From contig PBIO01000014.1 of assembly GCA_002720865.1 (NCBI GenBank), positions 558,001 through 622,000 on the forward strand: a stretch of 64,000 nt of DNA, given 5' to 3'. The position numbers and the translations under genes were made by a program. Below the pieces are notes generated by a model. It was not told the origin of the DNA. It did not search any database and worked only from the letters and a program-made list of their open reading frames with translations. The first letter of the stretch is position 1; each line of letters starts with the position of its first letter. Of this stretch, positions 1-7,666 are shown one piece after another. Origin of the DNA: Halobacteriovorax sp. Lineage in GTDB: Bacteria > Bdellovibrionota > Bacteriovoracia > Bacteriovoracales > Bacteriovoracaceae.

Positions 1-365
1 TTCAAGGCAAGGCCATAATGGAAGTTAGAAACCCATACGTTGAGTATAAGGCCACAACCAACCTTAAAGGCGAAGTCCATATGGATGCGAGAAAAGAATT
101 TAAGGAAATCGGTGTTGAGACAAATGCTAACTATCAAGCAAATGACGATGACTTAAAAGTTAATGTTATTAAGAACTTTGAGGATTTTAATCTTCAGGCT
201 CAAATTGATTATGAGGTGTCTCAAGAGAACTGGACGGCCAGTCTTCAACGTCCAATCTATAAGAAACTAATCGGTAGAGTCTCTTCTACGCAGTCTGAAA
301 AAGAAATGATCTTGGGCGGCGAGTCTAACCAGAGAATGGAAGTGATGTTTAACACTTCTTTTTAA
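1..365 (+). CDS. C-terminal part of a probable outer-membrane beta-barrel protein
   Basis: The reading frame is open from base 3 with no stop, so the gene begins before the window; the ATG at 18 is probably internal. About 120 residues are visible. They show alternating polar/hydrophobic stretches typical of amphipathic strands (for example VEYKATTNL, ETNANYQAN, AQIDYEVS), and the chain ends in MFNTSF. A terminal Phe is the usual sorting signal of outer-membrane beta-barrels. No specific family can be named from this fragment. Large translocation-and-assembly or LptD-like barrels are possible. Confidence 0.55.
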   Translation, partial: QGKAIMEVRNPYVEYKATTNLKGEVHMDARKEFKEIGVETNANYQANDDDLKVNVIKNFEDFNLQAQIDYEVSQENWTASLQRPIYKKLIGRVSSTQSEKEMILGGESNQRMEVMFNTSF

Positions 366-409
366 GAAATAGAGTATTGGATTTTTCGCTAAACCGCGCT
401 AGATTGCTC

Positions 410-424
410 CTAATTTATAATTAG
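410..424 (+). promoter_or_regulatory. Palindrome over a -10-like box upstream of the Glu dehydrogenase gene
   Basis: CTAATT-TAT-AATTAG is a perfect 6+6 palindrome, and TATAAT (416-421) lies inside it. No convincing -35 hexamer is present at 16-18 bases. It sits 20 bases before the start codon, so it could be a repressor site over the -10 element. Chance is a real possibility in A+T-rich DNA. Confidence 0.3.
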
Positions 425-444
425 AAGTATGAAAGGAAGATTCA

Positions 445-1704
445 ATGAGTCTATTTGAAAGTCCTCTCTTTAAGGACGCATTCGAGCAGCTTGAAGTAGC
501 TGCATCAACTATGGATTTAGATCCAAATATTCTTGATCGTTTAAAATATCCAAAAAGAGCCTTACAAGTTGCCGTTCCAATTCGTTTGGATGATGGGACT
601 GTAAAAACTTTTATGGGTTATAGAGTTCAGCATAATATGACAATTGGTCCTGGGAAAGGTGGTATCCGCTATCATCCTAAAGTTGATCTTTCTGAAACAG
701 CCGCTCTTGCGATGCTTATGACTTTTAAGTGTGCCCTTGTTGGTTTGCCTTTAGGTGGAGCAAAAGGTGGAATTCAAGTTGACCCAAATGAGCTTTCAAG
801 ACAAGAGCTTCAGGCGCTAACAAGAAGATACGCGACCGAAATTAATATGATTATCGGTCCAAATATCGATATCCCAGCTCCAGACATTGGAACTGATGGA
901 CAGACCATGGCCTGGTTTATGGATACATATTCTCAGATCAAAGGTTATACAGTTCCTGGCGTTGTTACAGGTAAGCCAATCGGAATTGGTGGTTCACTTG
1001 GACGAGCGGAAGCTACGGGGAAAGGTGTTGCTTATTGTGTGAACTTTGCTTGCGATAAACTTAATAGAAAAGTGAGTGGTTCTACTGTTGCAATTCACGG
1101 TTTTGGTAAGGTTGGTGCCCCAGCCGCTGAAGACCTCGCTGCTCAAGGAGCCAAAGTCGTTGCTATTAGCGATGTTTCTGGAGCTATTTACGATCCAGAA
1201 GGATTGGATATTGAAAAATGTGTTGAATGGGTTAAGAGAAGAAATTATTTAAAGGATATGGAAGGAAGTCATAAGATAATATCTAATGACGAGCTCCTGG
1301 CTTTAGATGTAGATATTTTAATTCCAGCGGCTATCGATGGTGTAGTGACTAAGGATAATTGTCATACAGTAAAAGCGAAAATTATTGCTGAAGGTGCCAA
1401 CGGACCATTAACAAAAGATGCCATTGAACATTTAACAGCTCAGGGATCATTTATTATTCCTGATATCTTATGTAATGCCGGTGGTGTGATTGTTTCCTAT
1501 TTTGAATGGGTACAAGGACTCCAAAACTTTTTCTGGGACCTTGAGCGAATCAATAAAACACTTCACGATATTCTTAAAGATGCTTTTGATAGAGTTGTAG
1601 AAGCTTCAGAAGAGTACAATGTTGATATGAAAAAAGCTGCCATGATTGGAGCTCTAAAAAGATTAAGTAAGGCCATGAGACTTCGTGGACTTTTTCCTGC
1701 TTAA
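445..1704 (+). CDS. gdhA: Glutamate dehydrogenase (Glu/Leu/Phe/Val dehydrogenase family)
   Basis: Interconverts glutamate and 2-oxoglutarate plus ammonia with NAD(P)H, in the cytoplasm. The 419 residues match the hexameric short GDH family in length. Visible motifs: GPGKGGIRYHP with K71, K95 in TFKCALVG, and the catalytic-loop K107 in GLPLGGAKGG. IPAPDIGT follows near residue 150, and a Rossmann glycine motif IHGFGKVGAP lies near 218. The ATG is preceded by AGGAAG at good spacing. The stop overlaps the start of the next gene by one base (TAATG), implying coupling. Cofactor preference cannot be read with confidence. Confidence 0.95.
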   Translation: MSLFESPLFKDAFEQLEVAASTMDLDPNILDRLKYPKRALQVAVPIRLDDGTVKTFMGYRVQHNMTIGPGKGGIRYHPKVDLSETAALAMLMTFKCALVGLPLGGAKGGIQVDPNELSRQELQALTRRYATEINMIIGPNIDIPAPDIGTDGQTMAWFMDTYSQIKGYTVPGVVTGKPIGIGGSLGRAEATGKGVAYCVNFACDKLNRKVSGSTVAIHGFGKVGAPAAEDLAAQGAKVVAISDVSGAIYDPEGLDIEKCVEWVKRRNYLKDMEGSHKIISNDELLALDVDILIPAAIDGVVTKDNCHTVKAKIIAEGANGPLTKDAIEHLTAQGSFIIPDILCNAGGVIVSYFEWVQGLQNFFWDLERINKTLHDILKDAFDRVVEASEEYNVDMKKAAMIGALKRLSKAMRLRGLFPA

Positions 1705-2213
1705 TGAAATATCTTCTTCTTTTTTTTGTCGTCAATTCAGCGTGGTCGAAAGTTATCGACCACTCTGTGACGATGAAGCGTGTTGAAATTTATACGATTA
1801 AAGAAGCCTGTCAGGCCCTTGGCCATACCGATCTCTTATTAGTTGATAAAAAAGATAGAAGTCATCTTGATTGTATGGGCTCTTATGAAAAAGTAACTTC
1901 TTTTTGCGAAAAAAAATTCCCTAATGATAAAACACTGACCCGTGGGTATATAGATGATACTTCCAATCAGGTCATCTGCGAGCGCGGAACAAATGTCGTA
2001 GTGAAAATTGCCTGCGATAAAAGAGACCTTCCTCTATGCAAAAAGCCAAAAGAGGGATGTGAAAAAGTTGGAAAAATATTTGCCATTAGGCATGAAGTTT
2101 TTCGCTCAACTTTGGTGAAGTTTTTAAAGGGGCGTGCCCTAAATTGTTTTTTTGCAGTTAAAGATCCAAGTCTAGATAGTCTTCAGAATTTGAAAGACCC
2201 GATCAAAAAATAG
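1704..2213 (+). CDS. Small exported Cys-containing protein, unknown function
   Basis: Not recognised. The 169 residues start with a short Sec signal peptide (MKYLLLFFVVNSAWS, cleavage probably before KVIDH). The mature part has about ten cysteines, several in spaced pairs (CQALGH, CMGSYEKVTSFC, CDKRDLPLCKKPKEGC), suggesting disulfides in the periplasm. The ATG overlaps the gdhA stop by one base and has no clear Shine-Dalgarno site of its own, so translation probably depends on gdhA. It loosely resembles other small Cys-containing exported proteins in this window, such as the one at 40228, in layout rather than clear sequence. Confidence 0.7.
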   Translation: MKYLLLFFVVNSAWSKVIDHSVTMKRVEIYTIKEACQALGHTDLLLVDKKDRSHLDCMGSYEKVTSFCEKKFPNDKTLTRGYIDDTSNQVICERGTNVVVKIACDKRDLPLCKKPKEGCEKVGKIFAIRHEVFRSTLVKFLKGRALNCFFAVKDPSLDSLQNLKDPIKK

Positions 2214-2301
2214 TTCAATGGCATTTTTTCCTTTTTATTATCTATAGTTAAAAACAATTCGCTTAGTTTTAGATTGTATTTCCAAGATTGGAGGTATTTC
2301 T

Positions 2302-2838
2302 ATGTATAGTGGCGTGTTTAGGCTTACGGCCTTATATCCGGGTAATCAAAAACTAGAGGGATTAGAGGTTTATGGTTATTGCTCAAAAGGGCTTCCTGGA
2401 CTTGAAATAGTTGGACTTGGTTCCTTAGGTAGGTCAATTAAAGAAAAATTGATCTTCCTTTCTCGGCAGTTTGGAATCAAGATCCCATTAAAAAGATACG
2501 TCCTATGCATAGACTTACCGCCAATTCTTAAAAAAGAAAAAGGAGCTGATGATTGTAGGTGGTTAGAGCTTCCTCTGTTAATTTTGTTTTGGACTCTTTC
2601 AGGAGTTCTAGAGCTTGAAAATTTAGAAGATTGTGTGGCCATGGGAAAAGTTCAAGTAAACGGAACGGTTCTTTGTCCCGAACTTGAAAATATTAACCTC
2701 ACTGGAGAAAATAAAATAATTGCCCCAAGTTTTGTTAGCATTCCTATGGAGAGTTATCTAATTCCACTTGAGGAACTTTTTAATAGTGCAGGGGTGACTT
2801 CTCTAGACTATAAAATGTCTAAATTGAAAGTGTCTTAA
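2302..2838 (+). CDS. Stand-alone ComM/YifB N-terminal (ChlI-type) domain protein
   Basis: The 178 residues match the N-terminal domain of ComM (YifB, Mg-chelatase-like family). GLPGLEIVGLGSLGRSIKEK aligns with the family's GLP.FEIVGLPDAAVKESRER, and PLKRYVLCIDLPPILKKEKGADDCRWLELPLLIL aligns with the stretch that normally reads PADLKKEG..FDLPIAL. The AAA+ ATPase module (Walker A/B, about 300 residues) that normally follows is absent: the chain stops just after the predicted domain. A good GGAGG site precedes the ATG. ComM is a branch-migration helicase in natural transformation. This form cannot hydrolyse ATP and may act as an accessory or regulator; that is inference. Confidence 0.75.
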   Translation: MYSGVFRLTALYPGNQKLEGLEVYGYCSKGLPGLEIVGLGSLGRSIKEKLIFLSRQFGIKIPLKRYVLCIDLPPILKKEKGADDCRWLELPLLILFWTLSGVLELENLEDCVAMGKVQVNGTVLCPELENINLTGENKIIAPSFVSIPMESYLIPLEELFNSAGVTSLDYKMSKLKVS

Positions 2839-3808
2839 CCAGTTGATAGGCCTGGGGCATATGCTCTGTTTTCTTTCCTAAGCATTCTTTTAGAGGCGCT
2901 AATTCAACTTCACCTTGTTTATAAATGGTGGCGCTAGGGTAGTTTCCATCCACTAATCCTTGAACCGCTTCATATCCCATTCGGCTAGATAAAAAACGAT
3001 CAATAGGTGACGGGCGGCCACCTCTTTGAATATGACCTAAAATACAAACATGTGATTTCAGTTTATGCTTTTGGTATAAATTCTCTTGAATCTTATAGGC
3101 AAGTCCAGGGACTTCACCTTCTGCTACGACGACTATGGAAGAGTTCTTTCCTCTCTTAGCACCTCTTTTAATATCAGAGATTATTTCATCGTAATCTACT
3201 TCTTTACTTGGGAAAACTACATTCTCGGCACCAGTACATACGCCCACATGAAGGGCGATGGCCGGAGATTTTCTTCCCATAACTTCAACGATAAAAGTTC
3301 TTGCGTGGGAGTGTGCCGTATCGCGAATTTTATCTACTGCCTCTACAGCAGTTTGAACGGCCGTATCAAAACCAACAGTATAATCAGTTCCTGAAATATC
3401 ATTATCAATAGTTCCTGGAATACCGATGACTGGAATACCATGCTCTTCATGTAAAAGAGCAGCACCTTGGTAGGAGCCATTTCCTCCAATAACAATTAAG
3501 GCGTCAATTCCTTTTCTTCTTAAAATATTCGCCGCTTCCTTTCTCGTTTCTGCTTCGTGAAATTCTTTGCAGCGAGATGTCTGGAGCATTGTTCCGCCTC
3601 TTTGCATGATATTACCAACTGAAGAGGCGTCCATTTTTTCGACAGCTCCCTCAAGCAGACCAGAATAACCACGCTTGATTCCGTAAACGTCTAAATCTTT
3701 AGAAATCGCCGTTCTTACCACGGCCCTAATTGCACAATTCATTCCGGGTGAATCTCCACCACTGGTTAGAACTGCAATTGATTTAATTTCTTTTTTTGTT
3801 CCAGACAT
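2819..3808 (-). CDS. pfkA: 6-phosphofructokinase
   Basis: Phosphorylates fructose 6-phosphate to fructose 1,6-bisphosphate, the committed step of glycolysis. The 329 residues have family motifs in order: SGGDSPGMN (17-24), IGGNGSYQGA (107-116), PGTIDND with catalytic D135, VEVMGR, and LGHIQRGG. Residue 110 is Asn where the E. coli enzyme has Mg-binding Asp103 (GGDGS). A Gly at the next position still fits the ATP-type rather than the PPi-type pocket. AGAGG lies six bases before ATG. The gene follows gpmI by nine bases on the same strand. Its 3' end overlaps the end of the convergent ComM-like gene by 20 bases. Confidence 0.92.
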   Translation of the reverse strand: MSGTKKEIKSIAVLTSGGDSPGMNCAIRAVVRTAISKDLDVYGIKRGYSGLLEGAVEKMDASSVGNIMQRGGTMLQTSRCKEFHEAETRKEAANILRRKGIDALIVIGGNGSYQGAALLHEEHGIPVIGIPGTIDNDISGTDYTVGFDTAVQTAVEAVDKIRDTAHSHARTFIVEVMGRKSPAIALHVGVCTGAENVVFPSKEVDYDEIISDIKRGAKRGKNSSIVVVAEGEVPGLAYKIQENLYQKHKLKSHVCILGHIQRGGRPSPIDRFLSSRMGYEAVQGLVDGNYPSATIYKQGEVELAPLKECLGKKTEHMPQAYQLVKTLSI

Positions 3809-3817
3809 ATATTCCTC

Positions 3818-5353
3818 TTATTCAAAAATTGTTGTACCTGTAAATTCTTTAGGGAATTCTATTCCCATGGCGTGAAGGATAGTAGGTGCTACATCCATCA
3901 AGGCCTTGTCCTGATGACCTTTCAATTCAGTCGCTTTTAGGTCCTTATGAAAAACGCTAAAAGGTACAGGTGCTCCGGTGTGGCTTGTATGAGGGGAGCC
4001 ATCTTCATAAACCATTTGATCGCTATTTCCATGATCGGCACAAAGAAGCATGCATACATTATTTAATTCACAGACCTTCATTAGCTGACCTACAGATTCA
4101 TCTAAAGTTTCAATTGCTTTTATGGCTGCTTCATAATTCCCCGTATGCCCAACCATATCGGAGTTAGCAAAATTAACTAAGTAAAACTGATGCTCGCCTT
4201 TATCAATTCTAGATACTAGCTCTTTGGTAACCTCAGGGGCCGACATCTCTGGCTTTAAATCGTAAGTTTCAACTTCTTTTGGTGACGGGATCAGAAAGTG
4301 TTCTTCATCCTTAAATGGTTTTTTTTCGCCGCCGTTAAAAAAGAATGTGACATGGGCATACTTTTCAGTCTCAGCAATTTTAAACTGTTTAATTCCCTTT
4401 TTGCTAAAATACTCGCCTAGGGTTCCTTTGATTTTTTCTTTATCAAATAGGATGGGGAGCTCCACCTCGTCAGGAATATAGGGAGTCATGCATAGAAAAT
4501 ACCCAGGTGTAATCTCTCGTTTAAATTCTTTAAAGTCGGGATCGTTATAGGCTAAAGAAAGTTGAACAGCTCTATCTGGCCTAAAGTTCATGAAGAAGAT
4601 GCAGTCCTCATTTTGGATGGCCCAATCTTTATTAAAAAGTGCTGGTTCAATAAATTCATCAAATTTTTCTTTTTTATATTGCTCTTGAATATACTCAGCT
4701 GGAGCTAGGTTAGAGATATGACCTCTTCCTTCGAAACAATCCATGGCAGCTTTGATTTTTTCCCAGCGTCTATCTCGGTCCATTCCGATGGAACGCCCTT
4801 GCATAGAGGCAAAGTTAAACCCTGGAGTCTTATTCAATTCCTCAATAAAAGTATGACCAATACTTTTTTGAGTATCTCTTCCGTCCATAAAAGCATGAAA
4901 GAAAACTTCAAGGTCATTATCTTTTGAAAGAGAAGAGATGACTTTTTTAAAATGATCGATATGCGAGTGAACACCACCATTAGAAAGGAGTCCTAATAAA
5001 TGAATTCGTTTGGTTTTCTTTGAAGCTTTTTCTTTAAGTGTTTTTAAAAGCTCTAAGTTTTCAAAGCTTCCATTTTCAATTGATTCATTTATTCTAACCA
5101 GGTCTTGTCTAACCGGTCGTCCTGCTCCGAGGTTCATATGCCCGACTTCCGAATTTCCGCAAACTCCTTTTGGTAAACCGACTTTTTCTCCGCCAGCTTC
5201 AATCGTTGTAAAAGGATAGCTGGAAAAAAGATGATCGATATTTGGAGTGTTGGCATCTTTGATGGCATTTTTGGTAGAGTTTTGATTGATCCCAAATCCA
5301 TCTAGAATGACGAGTAAAACTTTGTCGCTAATAGCTTTTAGTGTTTTGGACAT
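3818..5353 (-). CDS. gpmI: 2,3-bisphosphoglycerate-independent phosphoglycerate mutase
   Basis: Interconverts 3- and 2-phosphoglycerate using two Mn ions and a phosphoserine intermediate. From the chosen ATG (5353) the product has 511 residues, the usual length. It begins MSKTLKAISDKVLLVILDGFG with metal ligand D18. Catalytic S68 lies in GNSEVGHMNLGAGR, and the C-terminal metal site CADHGNSDQM is present. A longer frame opens at 5476, but its 41 extra residues are unlike the family. GGAG sits nine bases before the chosen start. It forms an operon with downstream pfkA and is divergent from the aminotransferase pseudogene. Confidence 0.95.
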   Translation of the reverse strand: MSKTLKAISDKVLLVILDGFGINQNSTKNAIKDANTPNIDHLFSSYPFTTIEAGGEKVGLPKGVCGNSEVGHMNLGAGRPVRQDLVRINESIENGSFENLELLKTLKEKASKKTKRIHLLGLLSNGGVHSHIDHFKKVISSLSKDNDLEVFFHAFMDGRDTQKSIGHTFIEELNKTPGFNFASMQGRSIGMDRDRRWEKIKAAMDCFEGRGHISNLAPAEYIQEQYKKEKFDEFIEPALFNKDWAIQNEDCIFFMNFRPDRAVQLSLAYNDPDFKEFKREITPGYFLCMTPYIPDEVELPILFDKEKIKGTLGEYFSKKGIKQFKIAETEKYAHVTFFFNGGEKKPFKDEEHFLIPSPKEVETYDLKPEMSAPEVTKELVSRIDKGEHQFYLVNFANSDMVGHTGNYEAAIKAIETLDESVGQLMKVCELNNVCMLLCADHGNSDQMVYEDGSPHTSHTGAPVPFSVFHKDLKATELKGHQDKALMDVAPTILHAMGIEFPKEFTGTTIFE

Positions 5354-5411
5354 GGCGTCAGGCTCCGCGGTAAATTCGCTTTTTGTACTACCATTAATTA
5401 TCATATTGCCC

Positions 5412-6689
5412 ATGAGCTTTAAACCACAACTTAACCCCAATATTACGACTCTGAAAGAATCAGCAACACTTGCCATTAACCTTCAGGCAAAAGCCGCCAG
5501 GGCCGATGGTAAAGATGTCATTCACTTTGGATTTGGGCAGAGTCCTTTTCCCGTACATGGAAGTATCCAAAAGGCTCTGCAGGATAATGCTCATCAAAAA
5601 GACTATTTGCCTACGAGAGGTTTACCGAAACTTTGTGAAGCGGTGGTTAAGTGGCATAAAGATCTTTTTGATTATGATCTTCATTTAGATGGAGTCATGG
5701 TAGGTCCAGGCTCTAAAGAAATGATTTTTCAGGCCCTATACTGTCTTGAAGGTCCAGTTCTGGTTCCTGCTCCTAGCTGGGTTAGTTACGGACCGCAGGT
5801 AAATATTAGAGGAAAGATCATTGAGTCTATTTTAACCAAGCGATCTAACTCTTATAAGATGATGCCAGATGAACTAGAGAGTGCTTGCCTTAAATTTCCG
5901 GGAGAGCAAAAAAATCTCATTTTAAATAACCCTGCTAATCCCACGGGAGCACTTTATAGCTCAGAAGAAATTAAGGCCCTTGTTGAGGTCTGTAGAAAGC
6001 ATCAGGTCGTTGTTATTAGTGATGAGATTTATAGCTTGGTAAACTTTAAGAGTGATTCTTATATGGGCTTTCATAATCATTACCCAGAGGGAACGATTAT
6101 AACCACAGGCTTATCTAAATCTCATGGAGCTGGTGGTTACCGATTAGGTATCCTCGCTGCCCCTGAAAACTTCTCTAACTTAACGAAGGCGCTTTGCTCT
6201 ATGATTAGCGAAACCTTTAGTGCCGTCTCAGCTCCAATTCAATACGCTGCTTTAGCTGCCTATACCGTTAATGAAGACTTATTAAAGCATATCAATCAGT
6301 GCACTCAAATTCATAAGCTTGCAGGGGAGTATCTTCACGGAAGGTTTATCTCTATGGGGCTTAATTGCCCAAAGCCGGAAGGTGCTTTTTACTTATTCCC
6401 AGATTTTGAAAACTACAGAGAAAAATTAAAGAGCCTTGGTATTAAAAGTTGTTCCGATCTTGCTCAGGAAATTTTTGATAAGTTATTGATTGCTGTTCTC
6501 CCTGGTAGTGATTTCTACCTCGATGAAAGCTATTTTGGAGTTTGAATTGCCTCTGTAGATTACGATGGAGAAGAGGCTTTAAGGGCCCTTGAAAGTGGTA
6601 AAATTTTAGACGATAGCTTCATCAAAACCTACTGTCCTCGCCTAAAAGAGGGTGCCGACCGTCTAGAGAATTATCTAAAGTCTCTGTAA
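5412..6689 (+). pseudogene. Class I/II PLP aminotransferase interrupted by an in-frame TGA
   Basis: The first 377 codons encode a fold-type I aminotransferase. It contains GPGSKEMIF, LNNPANPTG (PLP/substrate loop), SDEIY, and the PLP lysine K236 in TTGLSKSHGAGGYRLG. After LDESYFGV the frame meets TGA (6543-6545). The same frame then continues for 47 codons to TAA at 6687, reading IASVDYDGEEALRALESG and on to NYLKSL, a normal C-terminal helix. The stop occupies the place of the family's conserved carboxylate-binding Arg (R386 in aspartate aminotransferase); one C-to-T change in CGA would create it. Start ATG 5412 is preferred over the long frame from 5286, which overlaps gpmI. No strong ribosome site is visible. 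Confidence 0.8.
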
Positions 6690-6734
6690 GTCTTTAAAAT
6701 TAAAGGACTAAACTCCAGCTGCTTAATTCTCTAA

Positions 6735-6757
6735 ATCTGTATAAAAAATAGACAGAT
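6735..6757. promoter_or_regulatory. Inverted repeat, possible activator site for the sigma-54 promoter
   Basis: ATCTGT, an 11-base spacer, then ACAGAT. It lies about 55 bases upstream of the -24 element of the sigma-54-like promoter, a position where an enhancer-binding protein could act. The assignment is inference from position and symmetry only. Confidence 0.3.
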
Positions 6758-6812
6758 GTTCCTAAGTTGTTGAAAAGGCAATTGCTAAGTAGCTGTAATC
6801 CCCTCCTAAAAC

Positions 6813-6829
6813 TTGGCACCGACGTTGCA
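6813..6829 (+). promoter_or_regulatory. Sigma-54 (RpoN) -24/-12 promoter
   Basis: TTGGCACCGACGTTGCA matches the consensus TGGCAC-N5-TTGC. The invariant GG (6815-6816) and GC (6827-6828) are separated exactly as required for -24/-12. Transcription would start near 6840, leaving a leader of about 70 bases before the lipoprotein ATG at 6910. No sigma-70 element of comparable quality is seen in this gap. Confidence 0.75.
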
Positions 6830-6909
6830 ATTATAAATGCATATTTGTGTGAACTTAAATTTTAGCTAATTAATTCTTTAGACATAAGTCTATGGACAGG
6901 AGGAAAGAA

Positions 6910-7506
6910 ATGAAAAAAATAGCACACCTTCTACTAGTACTAACTTTGATTGGATTTAGTGCCTGTGGGAAAAAGAAAAACAAGACGCCTGAAAATGCCG
7001 TCGCCAACCAATTCTGTGATGCATACGGAAATTGTTACGATAACACGTACAATGGAAACAATGCTTACTCTTCAGGTGCAGGTTCTGTACTAAGTAGATT
7101 AAGTAGCAATCAGTACGGTGGATTCCAATCACTAAGTCAGCCATTAAATCTTCACTTTGAAGATGGAGTTTTCTCAATTGAGGAAAGCAGCTGGTGGATC
7201 TTTGATACAACTTCACGTGAGTATGACAAAACTAGTGACTTCACTGTTTTTGCAAACTTAAACGGAGCTTGTTCAGGAAACAGATACGGAAACAGTGTAT
7301 CTGAAGTTGTTAGCAGACTAGTAAGTGAAGTTAATAACTCAGGTGGAGCAATCATGCAGCTTGGAAACAATGTTTATAAAGTAAGAGAAAGTGACGGAGA
7401 CGTTATCACTCTAGACTTTAACCAAACAACTTGTGCCAACCCAGTATGGATTGAATCACCAAATGGAAACGTTACTTTTTATAGAGGAGCTACTGTAGGA
7501 TTCTAA
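6910..7506 (+). CDS. Lipoprotein of unknown function under a sigma-54-like promoter
   Basis: Starts MKKIAHLLLVLTLIGFSACGKKK, with a clear lipobox (FSAC) and lipidated Cys19. AGGAGG (6898-6903) fits ATG 6910 better than the in-frame ATG at 6892. The 198-residue product has a low-complexity Asn/Tyr/Gly/Ser segment (AYGNCYDNTYNGNNAYSSGAG), then a folded part with SSWWIFDTTSREYD and paired cysteines. I do not recognise the family. It is a single gene closed by a terminator, so it seems to be regulated on its own. Confidence 0.8.
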   Translation: MKKIAHLLLVLTLIGFSACGKKKNKTPENAVANQFCDAYGNCYDNTYNGNNAYSSGAGSVLSRLSSNQYGGFQSLSQPLNLHFEDGVFSIEESSWWIFDTTSREYDKTSDFTVFANLNGACSGNRYGNSVSEVVSRLVSEVNNSGGAIMQLGNNVYKVRESDGDVITLDFNQTTCANPVWIESPNGNVTFYRGATVGF

Positions 7507-7538
7507 TCCCACAGAAGTAAATAACGACCCAATAAAAG

Positions 7539-7566
7539 AGCCAGTTTTATAACTGGCTTTTTTATT
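7539..7566 (+). terminator. Rho-independent terminator after the lipoprotein gene
   Basis: The stem AGCCAGTT / AACTGGCT (8 bp) has a TTAT loop and is followed by TTTTTTATT. It ends 60 bases after the lipoprotein stop. Confidence 0.9.
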
Positions 7567-7666
7567 GTCTAAAATGCTTTAAATGTCCTGACACATCTCA
7601 ACTAGCGCCAAATCTTTTCTAAGTTATAATTAAAGGGTCTATCGATTAATACCTGAGGAGAATGGT

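Noticed and set aside
5286-5411. N-terminal extension of the aminotransferase
   Set aside because: It would lie over the gpmI start and gives a stretch unlike the family; ATG 5412 fits better.
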